A stretch of 64,000 bases of DNA from Daedaleopsis sinensis (GCA_033807695.1 CM066300.1:5208001-5272000); one strand, 5' to 3'; shown: positions 33,701-43,914, counted from the stretch's first letter. The notes: a model not told the origin generated them from the sequence alone. Program-made: numbers and translations.

Positions 33701-33917
33701 CGAACCTAGCGATCATGAAGACGAAACCGGTGGCGACGGAGATGCTGTAGAGGAGAGTTTAACTCATCTCCCAACACGTGGTGCAAGGCATTTGATTAAC
33801 GGAGAGCTGGTGTTCGAGCTCGAGACGGATGTTCTTGGCGGTGGTAGAACTGGTACATTGGACAGCTCGGATGACGGGACGGGAGACGAGGAGAGCGGAG
33901 ATGATGTAGATGTCTAA
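30800..33917 (+). CDS. DUF6589 protein, candidate transposase of the TIR element
   Basis: Three exons (30800-31477, 31545-33071, 33132-33917) give 996 aa in one frame. The N-terminus is basic and Ser-rich, followed by helices that read KLALMLALLDEIHWTVGDFL and LSHFLCGRTSHTPIEIIQLW. The conserved DUF6589 body has ALSTIDFSHTSHARLLPATR, MHFACGASHVLW, GRGDNVQQH (Asp about residue 310), MIDFAHLAEVAALQWLQTLV, ILFGGDGLTFEAL (Asp about 471), DPSKLGHSSTKIDQKAPANL, LKKIDYYKDCWTAYKVLDVR and LDCWR. The C-terminus is acidic (DDGTGDEESGDDVDV). The DNVQ and GGDGLTFE motifs could be two acidic residues of an RNase H-type DDE active site, which is inference. Its TAA overlaps the helicase TAG by two bases. Confidence 0.85.
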
Positions 33918-36364
33918 CCCTTGCGAGGTACTGTATTCTCCTTGTTCTGTAGCGAAAGTCGTAGCGTGACATGAACAACAATGTCGCAAATCGCACGGCA
34001 TGAGTCACTCACCAAGGCACACTTCCGTTTCGATGCTGGTCCAGCTTCGGCAACAGTCTCACAGCGCGGACGCTTCGCTCCAGCCCTTGGCGGCGGCCTA
34101 CGAGGAGCAGTCTGACCGAAGTCCAGAACATGCATTGCATAGGTAGCACCTGCCTTGATAACCTTGCTGCTCGTGCTTATGGGAACGAAGTGAGGTTAAT
34201 GAACGCGCATTGGATCGGCAGAGTTCACGTACCTATCACTGGTGTTGGTGTAGCTCGAGCCATCCTGCAGAACTGCGGGTAACACGGCCGTTGTACTCTG
34301 CACCGAGGAAACACTTGCCAGAATAGTCGGTGCCGTTGAGATAGACAACAGCCCTGGTTCTCCCTCTCGACCATGGCCCCCCAGCGACAGCACAGGCTTC
34401 GGATCACCCTCCTCATCGCAATCGAGATCGCTGGAGTCCTCGACATCGCTGAGATATTGCTGGTCTTCATGGGAGGCAGCTTGACGCCTCTCTGCAGCCT
34501 TGAGACGACGTTCCTCCTTCGTGGCTGCTCGCATCTTCTCGAAGTCGTCCTGAAGACGCTGGACAGCAGCCCAAAGCACTTCAATATGAGGGAGGAGAAG
34601 AGACTTCCCGGGGATGAGAGCACGTAGGTCGTCGATTGAAGCGAGAAGGGGACAGTCGTCAAGGATTTGATTGATCACAAGCTGGGGGAGGTATGCTGCC
34701 GAAGGAAGTCCCTCCGAGAGGGCGCTGTCATCGAGGGAGTCGTAGATGTTCTCACGAAGCTTGAGAAGAGCCTCTGTGCCGTGTTTACGCATGATGCGAG
34801 TGAGCCGTTTCGATTGAGGAATCGGATTCGCTGACTTCTTCGGCAGTGCTGACATACTCGACGGCCCGGGAGCCAGATCTTCTGGTGCGCAACCGCTGCA
34901 GTTACAACGGAGGGGGAGGAGAGGTGCGGGGCGTGCTTTACACGTTGTGCAAGAGCAAGGTGTGTCGGTACGGGGGTTGTTGTAGAGGATGTTCTGCGCT
35001 GCCACCTTGCATGGAGCGATCATCAGCTGCGCGATGCTGACATCCATCGTCTGCTTCGCACGCTTCTCACCTGGCAGTTGCGGACCGCGGGCAGCAGTAG
35101 GAGACTTGACAACGGTGCGTGCGAGTTCGGGGGCTTTCTTCGTGTAGTACGTGATGACCCGAGCATCACGTACAACCGTGGGATCCCTGCCTGCGCGTCC
35201 ACCCCACTGCACCCATTCATCCGCGCTGTCGGGCTGCTGAGTGAGAATGACATCGTGGATGTTTGGCAAGTCCACGCCGACCATGAATGAAGCTGTTGCA
35301 ATGATGATCTGTGCGCGAGAGTCATTGCGCATGAGATCTCGTGTCTTCTCGTTGTACTTGGGCCACATAAGCGAGTTGTAAGTGCGGATGCGTATGTTGG
35401 GGTGATCTGATGCTGGACACAGCTTCCGGAGATAGCATAGGAGTCGGAAGCTCAGGACAATAGTGCGACAGTAGAGTACGGTCTTCCGACGGCCATCCAG
35501 CACCCACCGGAAGTCAGGGAATGTCCATCCTCCGAGGCCGTGAGAGAGTGGTCGGAAGAGCAGCTGGAGTTCTGGTCGGACGTTTGACCGGTGAAGGAAA
35601 TAGTGGTAATCCGGATAGAGACCCAGCAGATCACAGACGGTCTTCTTCGGCTTCCCATGCAGTAGACTTGCCGTCGTGCAGGCCAGGCGTACCCCGCCAG
35701 GCATGCGAGCACGCGCAAAACCCAGTTGTTGAAAGTCGTTGCGGAATCCGGCACCCCATGAGTTTAGGAGATGAACCTCATCGATCCCGAGGGCGCAGAT
35801 GCGCTGCTGGAAGACCGGCTGCTGAAGGAGTGCCTCGAAGTCTCGGGAACAGAGCAGCTCTGGGGAGAGTAAGATGATATGGTGATCTTTTGCTGCGGCC
35901 TCCCAAAGAGTAGGTCGCTTTCCACGCGCAGCTTGCAGTGTCCGAGAATTGATGACTAGCGGCTTCAATTTGAGCGTGTCGAATGTGCTAGCCTGCATGT
36001 ATAATATTACTACTGTTATGCACCGTGACGTATGATGGGAGTCTCTTACCATCTCCTCCTCCAGCCCTATTGTCGGGTACACTATGACCATGCATGGATT
36101 TTGCGGGGTCTGGGTCCAGGGAGGGTCACAGAGGGACGGATTCTTGCTGAGTGCGAGCTGGAGGAGCATGTACATTGTGAAGTACCCTGTTTTTCCACTC
36201 CCAGTGGCAATGACGGCGAGAAGATCGATGCCGTCCATGAGTTTGCAGATGCCCTCGAGTTGGTAGTCGTGCGGATCGTAAGGGAGGGATTCCGAGAGTG
36301 TGCTGCGAGCGAGGCGGCGGCCTTCATCCGAGCTCCACTTGAAGCCCGGAGGACCGCCCGACAT
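33914..36364 (-). CDS. RecQ-like superfamily 2 DNA helicase of the TIR element
   Basis: Four exons (36050-36364, 34233-35992, 34013-34175, 33914-33946) total 2271 nt, or 756 aa. Introns of 57 bp at 35993-36049 and 34176-34232 and one of 66 bp at 33947-34012 keep the frame. If the last is retained the stop is unchanged. Motifs: YQLEGICKLMDGIDLLAVIA with Walker A ATGSGKT (residues 53-59), IDEVHLLNSWGAGFRNDF (motif II as DEVH), LACTTASLLHG (III), TVLYCRTIVLSFRLLCYL (IV), IIIATASFMVGVDLPNIHDV (V) and QWGGRAGRD (VI, about 365-375). A Cys cluster (CSCTTC and CNCSGC) follows like the RecQ zinc domain. The C-terminus has KRPRCE and SKRKC basic patches. It probably unwinds DNA during movement or replication of the element. 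Telomere-linked RecQ helicases of fungi are the best-known mobile-associated relatives. Confidence 0.88.
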
Positions 36365-36570
36365 CGAGTTTTCGAGCGCGGTAGTGACACTAGTAGATGA
36401 CTATATTGCAGAGATTGTATGCCCAAGCGTAGTGCTGTAGGGTAGTGCCGTAGAGTAGCGATGTAGACGAAGCAGACAAGCGGCGGCGGCGACGAGCCGA
36501 CGCGTTATTTGCGCATGTGTACGCGACTACCGTGTGGGAAATCAATCACGTGTACCGAATAAACCCGAAA

Positions 36571-36584
36571 GGCCGTGGTCCTAC
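36571..36584 (-). repeat. Right subterminal inverted motif
   Basis: GGCCGTGGTCCTAC, the exact complement of 30546-30559, near the helicase promoter side. Confidence 0.55.
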
Positions 36585-37142
36585 TAACCGCTCCATCTCG
36601 ACCAAGACTAAGCAGTAGCCTCAGTGTGATACGACTACGCAGCGTACGCTCGCTAACGGGCGTCCAGGACGCGGAAGGGCGGGAAAAGTACCAACTCGAA
36701 GCTAGAGGGCTCTCCAGCTCGAGCGGTAGTCTTATACTCTGGGCTACAGTAGTCTATGAGGGTATAATGTGTATCTACCTGTCGGGGGCAGTGTACGTGC
36801 AGGTGCGCGCGACGTACAATGTGTACACTCGTACCCAAAGTGATCGAAGCGGAGACTGAAAAGAATGATGCGAAGACCAAAAACGGACATGCTCGTAACA
36901 CTTGGTAGCGCTCGCAGGGATGTTGTATTTCTTGAACATAGTAACCCGGAGCAGCCTGGGTGTTCTCTCCTCTAGGCAGACGATGTACAGGCCCTATTGA
37001 ACGGGAGAGGACATACCAGAACGTCGAGTCGGTAGACGCAAGGTCAACGCTCACGCGCGGCGCGCGGCCGGCATGGGCGCCTGCCGACCGTCCGGGCGCC
37101 AGAATTATTATCGTGGGTTTACATCACTTCCTCAAAAGAACC

Positions 37143-37183
37143 GGGTTCTTACCAGCTCCCGGGGTTTCCAAATAGATTTATCC
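37143..37183 (-). repeat. Right terminal inverted repeat
   Basis: On the minus strand it begins GGATAAATCTATTTGGAAAC as the left end does. Just inside is a palindrome AAGAACCGGGTTCTT (37137-37151). Confidence 0.93.
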
Positions 37184-37192
37184 AAGTAGTTG
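37184..37192 (+). repeat. Right target-site duplication (9 bp)
   Basis: AAGTAGTTG, identical to 29865-29873. Removing the element and one copy leaves a continuous flank GGGT-AAGTAGTTG-GTGAGG. Confidence 0.9.
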
Positions 37193-37659
37193 GTGAGGAG
37201 TACTAGTACTACTGGTTATCGCATAGATCTGTCTAACACAACAAATCAACACGCATAAACACACATCCGCTGCTTCTCCTTTTTCCTTTATGCAGCCTGA
37301 CTCGTCTTGTTAGCACTCGTACTAGTGGCGTCAGTTCGAACCAGGGCCGATTCATGTTTTTGACAACTTTTTTCGACCTCTTCTACCACAGGCTATATAC
37401 ATATACATGCGCCAGTCCTCCAAGAGCTTGCAGGACTCACTAGTACTCACTCATCGTCGACTGATTCAATCATCCCCGAGGACGGATCTAGCATCACGGG
37501 ACCGTACGTACAGCTACGTACAGTGGCCACTATGGGCGCTAGCTACCCCGCATACAGGCTAGGATCCGGACCGGCTGCAACAACTTCCCCCTCGAACTCG
37601 ACAAACTATCTTCGTCTCTCGTTCACCCAAGTTGCTCTCAAGACGACACTTCGTACCTC
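37193..37659. other. Flank between mobile element and mccA
   Basis: 467 bp with no gene. It is presumably what remains of the mccA promoter region. The element ends about 480 bp before the mccA ATG, so insertion may have separated the gene from upstream control sites. Confidence 0.4.
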
Positions 37660-40600
37660 ATGCTTCCCAATACCCAACGCCCTCTCGCAAGCCGTGCGCT
37701 CTCTCGCTTACCCCAACCTGCGCGGAGCACCCGTCTAGCTTCTGTGATTACCCCTGCTTCCCGTGCGATATCCACCCGGTCACATACACGCACAACTGCA
37801 ACACCCGTAAGTACACCCCAGGGGTCGTGGCACTCAAGGAAGTTTGCGTCCGCTACAGGTATGCAGGCCTGTCTCTTGTTGACTCGCACGCGCTCTGAGA
37901 CTCGGTCCAGACGCGTCGTTCACGTCGCTACAACGCTCAGCACACAAGCCGCTATTCGACAAGATTCTGATAGCAAACAGGTGAGATCTTGCCTCTTCTT
38001 GCTCTGTGCGCAAGCAGAACTGAGAACTTTCGCTCGAAAGAGGAGAGATTGCATGTCGTGTTATCCGGACCGCGAGGAAACTCGGGGTTAGGACGGTCGC
38101 GGTGTATAGCGAAGTCGATGCAGACGCTTTGCACGTACAAATGGTACGTCTATAGCCCGTTCTTGCGTTGATCTCGCCCAAGTGCTTGTGCTTCTCGAGT
38201 TCCGTTGACGAAAGACTTGACTTGACCTCGATGATGCACAATGGGGTTAGGGTTAGGGTTAACCTCCAGTAGAGTTTACCATCCGTTTTCGCTCGGAAGA
38301 GCACATGCTATGAACACCTTGCTCACGGTTTCTTCACTCAGGCAGATGAGGCGTATTGCATAGGCCCCGCGCCATCGGCAGAGAGTTATGTGAGTGCTAT
38401 TTCATTTGGCGGCCCACCCAACCTCACATACCACATCGCAAACAGCTCCGTATGGACAAGATCATTGAGGTCTGTCACCAGAGCGGCGCACAGGTGAGTG
38501 CTTTGTGCGAAGTGATAGATACCGCCGTCACCCAATTCTCATACCTACAGGCGGTGCACCCAGGCTACGGCTTCCTGAGCGAGAATGCCCAATTCGCCGA
38601 ACGACTCGCGCAAGAAGGGATCACGTTCATCGGCCCACCCGCCAGCGCCATCGTGAGCATGGGCTCAAAAAGGTGAGCCCCGCGACACACTCTGTGTGCG
38701 TGCTCTCCGTGACGTGTTCCCAGCGAGTCCAAGAACATCATGTCAGGTACGACCGCATCTCCGCTCGTCCGAACGGCTGCTGAGACCAAGCTCTCTAGCT
38801 GCCGGTGTCCCGGTCGTCCCAGGCTACCACGGTACCAACCAGGATCCCGACCTTCTCCAACAGGAAGCGTCACGCATAGGTTAGTCCCGGACAGCGACCG
38901 TCCCGAGCACGTCACTCACTCGTCGGGGGCCTAGGCTACCCCGTCCTCATCAAAGCCGTGCACGGCGGGGGCGGGAAGGGCATGCGGATCGTCCACTCCG
39001 ACAGCGAGTTCAAGGACGCGCTCCAGTCCGCCCAGCGCGAGGCCGTCAAGTCGTTCGGCAACGCGGACGTGCTCGTCGAGAAGTACATCACGCACCCGCG
39101 ACATGTCGAGGTGCAGGTGTTTGCGGACCGCCTCGGCGGATGCGTGAGCCTCTGGGAGCGGGACTGCTCGGTGCAGCGGCGGAACCAGAAGATCATCGAG
39201 GAGGTGGGCCCGTTCGTGCGTGCTCGTTGCGAGACTTGGCTGACGATAAGCGGACAGGCGCCGGCTCCTGGGTTGTCGCCCGAGCTTCGTGCGGACTTGA
39301 GTGCGAAGGCGGTCGCGGCGGCGAAAGCGGTGGACTACGTCGGCGCGGGCACGGTTGAGTTCATCTTCGACAACGACACACAGAAGTTCTACTTCATGGA
39401 GATGTAAGCGCACCTCTCGCGTCGACAGCATACGTTACTCACTATCTGTAGGAACACTCGTCTACAGGTCGAGCATCCTGTGACCGAGATGATCACTGGA
39501 CTCGACCTCGTTGAGTGGCAGCTCGAGGTACGTCGATTCGGTAGCTCGGCCGGCTCGGAGGGTGACATCGGTCTGCCAGGTCGCTGCAGGGAACCCCCTG
39601 CCTCTCGAACAGACCGCGATCCCGCTCGTCGGGCACGCGTTCGAAGCACGCATATACGCAGAGAACCCGCGCAACAACTTCCTCCCGGACTCCGGCCAGC
39701 TGCTCTTCCTCTCCACGCCCGCGCCCACGCACGTCTTCGCGCCCTCCCTCGAGGCGCACCGCCTGCCCGTCCCGGCAGGCAGCGCTGACTTCACCCCAGT
39801 AGTGAACACGAGCGCGGCCCTCGCGCCGTCGCTCCGCCTCGAGCAGGGCTTCGAGCAGGGCGCGCAGATCGGCGTGTTCTACGACCCGATGATCGCGAAG
39901 CTCGTCGTGCACGCGCGCGACCGGACGGAAGCGCTGCGCAAGCTGCGGACGGCGCTCGAGGAGTACAGGGTCGTCGGCGTGTCCACGAACGTCGAGTTCC
40001 TCCGCGCGCTCGCGGGCAACGAGGCGTTCGTGAACGCAGAGCTCGAGACGGGGTTCATCCCGGTATGTCCTCCGCACAGCTGCGTGGGTGTGGCGACGAC
40101 GCTGATAGTATGTGCCCCAGAAACACTTCGATGAGCTTTTCCCGCCTGTCCCCGAGCCGACAGACGAGGCACTCGCCCTCGCCGCCCTCTTCGTCGTCCT
40201 CCGGGACCACCCCGCGCCGCCACCATCGCCCTCTCCCTCGCCCTGGAGCACGCTCACCTCCCGCCGCTTCGGCGGCGACGCCTACGAGCGCACCATCGCG
40301 CTCCAGCCCGAAGACACCCAAGCGGCCCCAGCGACGGTGCGCGTGCGCGCGCTCCCTCACGGCCGGTTCGCCGTCACGACCCCCTCGCGCACATTCGCGG
40401 ACGTCTCCGCGCACCTCGCGGGCCCCACCACGCTCTGCGCGACGCTCGACGGCGCGCTCGTGCGCACGACCGTCGTCTCCCAGCGGCCGCCTGCAAGCGT
40501 GCCCGCGTCGGGGAGCGCGCACACGATGGAGCGCCTGCACGTGTTCGCGGGAGCGGGCGGGGGGAAGACGACGCTCGTGCTCCCGCCGCCGCAGTGGGTG

Positions 40601-40858
40601 CTCTCGCTCGGGGGGGACGTGCTCGGGGCGGCGAAGGGCGCGCTGCGGGCGCCGATGCCGAGCGTCGTGGTCGAGGTGCGCGTGCGCGTGGGCGAGCGCG
40701 TCGAGAAGGGGCAGCCGGTCGTTGTGCTGGAGAGCATGAAGACGGAGACGGTGCTGCGCGCGCCCGTCGCGGGCGTCGTGACCGCGGTCGGGTGTGCGCA
40801 GGGGGAGATGGTCGAGGAGGGGCGGGAGCTGGTGGATGTGGAGGAGGACGGGGCGTGA
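37660..40858 (+). CDS. mccA: Methylcrotonyl-CoA carboxylase alpha (biotin) subunit, mitochondrial
   Basis: This biotin carboxylase/biotin carrier subunit acts in leucine breakdown in mitochondria. Exon 1 (37660-37806) encodes an Arg/Ser-rich presequence without acidic residues. Following exons give [67 protein letters not shown] and [14 protein letters not shown] (ATP-grasp Gly loop). Then come [55 protein letters not shown] and [13 protein letters not shown]. The C-terminal carrier domain has the biotin Lys in [19 protein letters not shown] and ends EEDGA with TGA at 40856-40858. About a dozen exons join in frame. The join of exon 1 to exon 2 needs an AAG acceptor or a different small exon and is the least certain. 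The beta subunit is not in this window. Confidence 0.92.
38244..38261 (+). repeat. Interstitial telomere-type repeat (GGGTTA)3 in an mccA intron
   Basis: Three perfect copies of GGGTTA, flanked by G on the left and ACC on the right, inside the 198-bp intron 38144-38341. TTAGGG is the usual fungal telomere unit. Confidence 0.85.
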
Positions 40859-41030
40859 ATGTGGTTGGCAAATGTACTTTTGCATCATTGTACAATCGAT
40901 TTCGAAGTCTCACATGACTATCCGATGTTCTAGGAGCCATGGAGCGATCTGGGAGCGACGGAACACTACTGCGAGAGAAGAGATGCGTGCTACAAGGCAA
41001 TTCGAGGCCAGAGAGACTAACTAGACTAAG

Positions 41031-41709
41031 TTACGACGGACGGATCTGTACACCGACGGCACAAGAGTGATGAGAGGCAACAACATGAGCGGGTCGACCG
41101 TGAGCACCCCCCCCAACGAAAAACACAATGAACAAACAATCGACGAACGTCGAGCTGCAGAGAAACTCCTTCAGCCGCGCCCACGCCCCCCGCGCCCGCC
41201 TCTTGCACCCGCATCTGCAGTCGTCGCCACAGCGACACTCCCCGGCGGCGCATCCCGCGCACTCCTCCAGAGCCTGCCAAAGCTCGGGGTTATCGCCGTC
41301 CTGGTAGAGGGCCTTGTAGACCTCCCACGCCGCATACGGGAGGCTCATTGCGGCCCAAACCCAAACGGCGGGAGCGACCGCCGCCGCTCTCGCACCGGAA
41401 GACTGCAAATGAGAGAACAACCCGCTCGTGGTCCCGCCGTACATTTTCGACTGCAGGGACGCGGCAACGCTACCTGTGTCGTTTTCATATGCATGAGTAC
41501 CCCCGCGTGCGTCGATGATCGGGGTGGGTGAGGGACAGGAACTCGCCTTTGCGTACACCGCCTGCGGTAAACCCCATCGCTTTGAGCGCGAGAGGCCCCT
41601 TCGTGATCGCGTTGAACGCGGCTTTGCCTCCATCCCACAGACGGGACCAGATGCCCTTCTTCTGGGAAGGCTTGGGATGCCCGCAAGTGCATGAAGAAGG
41701 GGGCGCCAT
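41031..41709 (-). CDS. IFI6/ISG12-like protein with Cys-rich tail, copy 3 (diverged, GC-AG intron)
   Basis: Exon 1 (41547-41709) reads MAPPSSCTCGHPKPSQKKGI..SRLWDGGKAAFNAITKGP and LKAMGFTAGGVRKG. Exon 2 (41031-41473) reads SVAASLQSKMYGGTTSGLFS, then AVAPAVWVWAAMSLPYAAWE. The two exons total 606 nt (201 aa) in frame only if the donor is GC (AAAG|GCGAGT), at the position where copies 1 and 2 have GTGAGC. The Gly-rich helix pair AMGFTAGGV/LQSKMYGGTTSGLFSHLQSS aligns with copies 1 and 2. A Cys cluster follows (CAGCAAGECRCGDDCRCGC), then a hydrophobic C-terminal segment (STFVDCLFIVFFVGGG). It is the most diverged member. Function unknown. Confidence 0.68.
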
Positions 41710-42153
41710 CGTGGAGAGTGGACTGGGTGGGTGGTGGGAGAGAGAGCGATACCCGTCCTCAACAGTGGGGATGCTCTTCTTGTACTCGCCGGCGTGTTAT
41801 ACACATTTCGCTTCAACAAATGCAAGAGGAAGCGTAGGGCCCGTGTGCTGCGGTAGGCTGCGGTAGTACCTTCATGGAGAAGCTAAAGCGGACCGCTCGC
41901 ACGCGGCTGCCATCCTGCACTCACCAAAATGACGAGTCATCTGCCCACTTCAAGTTCAAGTTTAGGAAACTTTCTCGATCTGTCAGAGAGAAACCTCGTG
42001 GGTCGGAGCATAGAATGCTATAGTAAGGCCTCGATCTGCACATAATGTGGCCGCCGGGAACCTTCCCGGAGGTGCGAAAAGAGATTGTCAAGGATGGGCA
42101 GGAGCTAGTCTGTCCGACTCTGCACGGGGCGGACCGTCGGCGGGTTTAGTGCT
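41710..42153. other. Intergenic region
   Basis: No gene seen. It is the promoter side of IFI6-like copy 3 and the 3' side of the F-box relic. Confidence 0.4.
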
Positions 42154-42513
42154 TCATAGACAATTATGCGACGACCTGCGGGCGCGGTGAGGCCGCGAGG
42201 CGATGGAGGCGAGCAAGGAGGGGACGAGCGCCGCACCGCAGATCGCGCGAAGGTTACGAAGTTTGCGGAGAGCCATGAGCTCGTTCTTATGTCGGCGTAG
42301 AGCGAGCCTCGATCGCGCCAGCGTTGCGAATCCAGTCGTAGAGCGAATTGTCGGCGGGAGGGAAGCATGGCGCAACGTATGGATGTGGATATGGTGTCGA
42401 ACTCGGACGATGCGGTGCGTGTAGGCGACGCGGGGAGAGGAGAGATATAGCAGAATCACGCTTGGATGCGTAGACTCGGGGGTCGATATGCAAGAGCCAT
42501 CACGTCTCATCAA
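42154..42513 (-). pseudogene. Decayed F-box B homologue
   Basis: Pieces in two frames follow the order of F-box B (23486-24553): VAYTHRIV, then HHIHIHTLRHASLPP, then NSLYDWIRNAGAIEARS in a shifted frame, then LRNLRAICGAALVPSLLASI. In the intact gene these are LAYTHIVL, HLRHHVQHLT, NSLYDWVTLLAPGRLRS and LRSVRAIGGAALVHSLLSF. The F-box itself and the C-terminal half are missing, and frameshifts break the rest. It lies just 3' of F-box A', exactly as F-box B lies 3' of F-box A. Confidence 0.7.
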
Positions 42514-42615
42514 TTCTAGCTCAGTGGGGTATGCCAGACAAACCGGATCATGGTATTGAGCTCAGTCATGCATTTTAGTCGAGTGAAAACTCACGCAGAT
42601 GTATCGTTGAGGAAC

Positions 42616-43674
42616 CTATACGCTTTCCTCAAGAACGGAGAAAGACACCACATTACAGATCGCACAGCACTGTGGGTCCACCAATGCAGGCGCGCGTTGG
42701 AAGCACATAATTGCTTGTATCGGACGGTGCTGTGAGGGAGGGCGTGGCAACCAGTCCAGTAAGGCGCCAACTGTCTCTACTGGGAATTGCCCGCCGCCCA
42801 CCACTCTTGCAGAGATTGCTGGACACTGTGGTGAAAGGATAGCAACCGGAGGGGCAAGACAGATGCAGCCAAGGGTGCACGGCGGCAAACGTTCCTTCAG
42901 GGATAGGATAGCGTTGAACGACGGTGGGGAACTTACGAAGTGTATTGAAGAGTGACGGAGATTGCACAGGCGTGAAAGATGATCGATGAAGTCCTGGAGC
43001 AGCGGCAATAAAATGCGCATGTGATCCATACAGGTCTCTCCTCCGGTGATGAGCCGTACGGTCGACAGGTTCAGGGCTGACAAGTTCAAGTTGAATCCGG
43101 CTATGGGTAACGAGTCGGCGAGGAACGTTGAGTTTGAGAAGTGGATGAACGTATTGTGCCACGTTGAGCAAGTCTCCCGAGGTGTTTCGAGACGCCACCA
43201 GCGGCGGTTAGGGAAGTTTCCGTGCAAGGTTAGACACTGAAGATGACGCGCCGTCTGGACCGCTTTGTACACAAAGAGGATCCTCTCGAATCCTCTTGCA
43301 TATCCGATATAGCGGAAGCTTTCGAGTGACCCTGGATCAAGCCCTTCCATCCAGCTATATAGGGAGCGAGAGAGATCTATCGCGAGCTCTTTGCAATGGA
43401 CAACAGTGACACATCGAACGTATGCCCTCAGGTGTGGATATGTGCTCATCGTGCTGGCGAGTAGAGCAGAGGAGGAGGAGGCGGAGTGGAGGAAGACGTG
43501 CGTGTACGCAGCACGAGCGGAGTGACGGTTCCATTGCATGCACACGCGTCCAGCGCAAGCTGCGTCGGCCGGGTCCAGGTAGGAGAAGACTTCCAAGACA
43601 ACATCATTGAGGCTCAATATCGCCTCTCCACAAGATTCCTGCATGACGGTCTGTGAGACGAGGCCCTCAGACAT
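42616..43674 (-). CDS. F-box protein A' (paralogue of F-box A)
   Basis: Single exon, 352 aa from the ATG at 43674 (MSEGLVSQTVMQESCGEAIL). The F-box is LNDVVLEVFSYLDPADAACA followed by GRVCMQWNRHSARAAYTHVF. The body aligns with the gene at 22101 over its whole length: RHLQCLTLHGNFPN, STWHNTFIHFSNSTFLADSL, LITGGETC and LLDWLPRPPSQHRP. The C-terminal Cys motif is PQCCAICNVVSFSV. It has a shorter N-terminus than F-box A and an intact frame. It is a likely SCF substrate adaptor. Confidence 0.8.
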   Translation of the reverse strand: MSEGLVSQTVMQESCGEAILSLNDVVLEVFSYLDPADAACAGRVCMQWNRHSARAAYTHVFLHSASSSSALLASTMSTYPHLRAYVRCVTVVHCKELAIDLSRSLYSWMEGLDPGSLESFRYIGYARGFERILFVYKAVQTARHLQCLTLHGNFPNRRWWRLETPRETCSTWHNTFIHFSNSTFLADSLPIAGFNLNLSALNLSTVRLITGGETCMDHMRILLPLLQDFIDHLSRLCNLRHSSIHFVSSPPSFNAILSLKERLPPCTLGCICLAPPVAILSPQCPAISARVVGGGQFPVETVGALLDWLPRPPSQHRPIQAIMCFQRAPALVDPQCCAICNVVSFSVLEESV

Positions 43675-43887
43675 TATCTAATGAACAAATCGTGTTAATG
43701 ATTAGCATTGTAACCACCGCGAACTCGACGATCACTGACTGATGACGGGGTGAGTCCAATGAGATGGGACCTCAGTCACAGATCGTCAATAAAGTCAATA
43801 GAGAAGGAGTTTAGATTGCTTGTGGTGGTTGGCGGGTCTCAAGGAGGTTGTAGGACTCCGGAAAATGGCAGAGGACAAGTTCGACAA

Positions 43888-43914
43888 CCGTGACCGCCGT
43901 TAGCGCGGTCACGG
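43888..43914. repeat. Perfect 10-bp hairpin
   Basis: CCGTGACCGC, loop CGTTAGC, GCGGTCACGG. An outer inverted repeat GGACTCCG (43854-43861) pairs with CGGAGTCC (43913-43920). Confidence 0.8.

Larger units (their letters stand above)
29874..37183. mobile_element. 7.3-kb TIR transposon carrying DUF6589 and RecQ-like helicase genes
   Basis: The element is 7310 bp. Its ends are inverted repeats (29874-29914 and 37143-37183) that match at 39 of 41 positions and begin GGATAAATCTATTTGGAAAC. A perfect 9-bp direct repeat AAGTAGTTG flanks it on both sides. It holds two convergent genes and nothing else: the DUF6589 gene (30800-33917, plus) and the helicase gene (33914-36364, minus). Non-coding margins are 926 bp on the left and 819 bp on the right. 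Near-symmetric subterminal copies of GTAGGACCACGGCC lie in inverted orientation at 30546-30559 and 36571-36584. The TIR and TSD show it moved as a unit of DNA. The intact frames and nearly identical ends suggest recent or current activity. The superfamily is undetermined: 9-bp duplications fit Mutator-like and some KDZ-like elements, but the proteins are not those I know from either. Confidence 0.88.

Noticed and set aside
29874..37183. Assignment of the element to the telomere-linked helicase class proper
   Set aside because: The element has TIRs and a TSD and lies among housekeeping genes; three GGGTTA units nearby are too little to call the region subtelomeric.
37321..37350. tRNA B-box-like GTTCGAACC near the right end of the element
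   Set aside because: No matching A box or cloverleaf could be drawn upstream.
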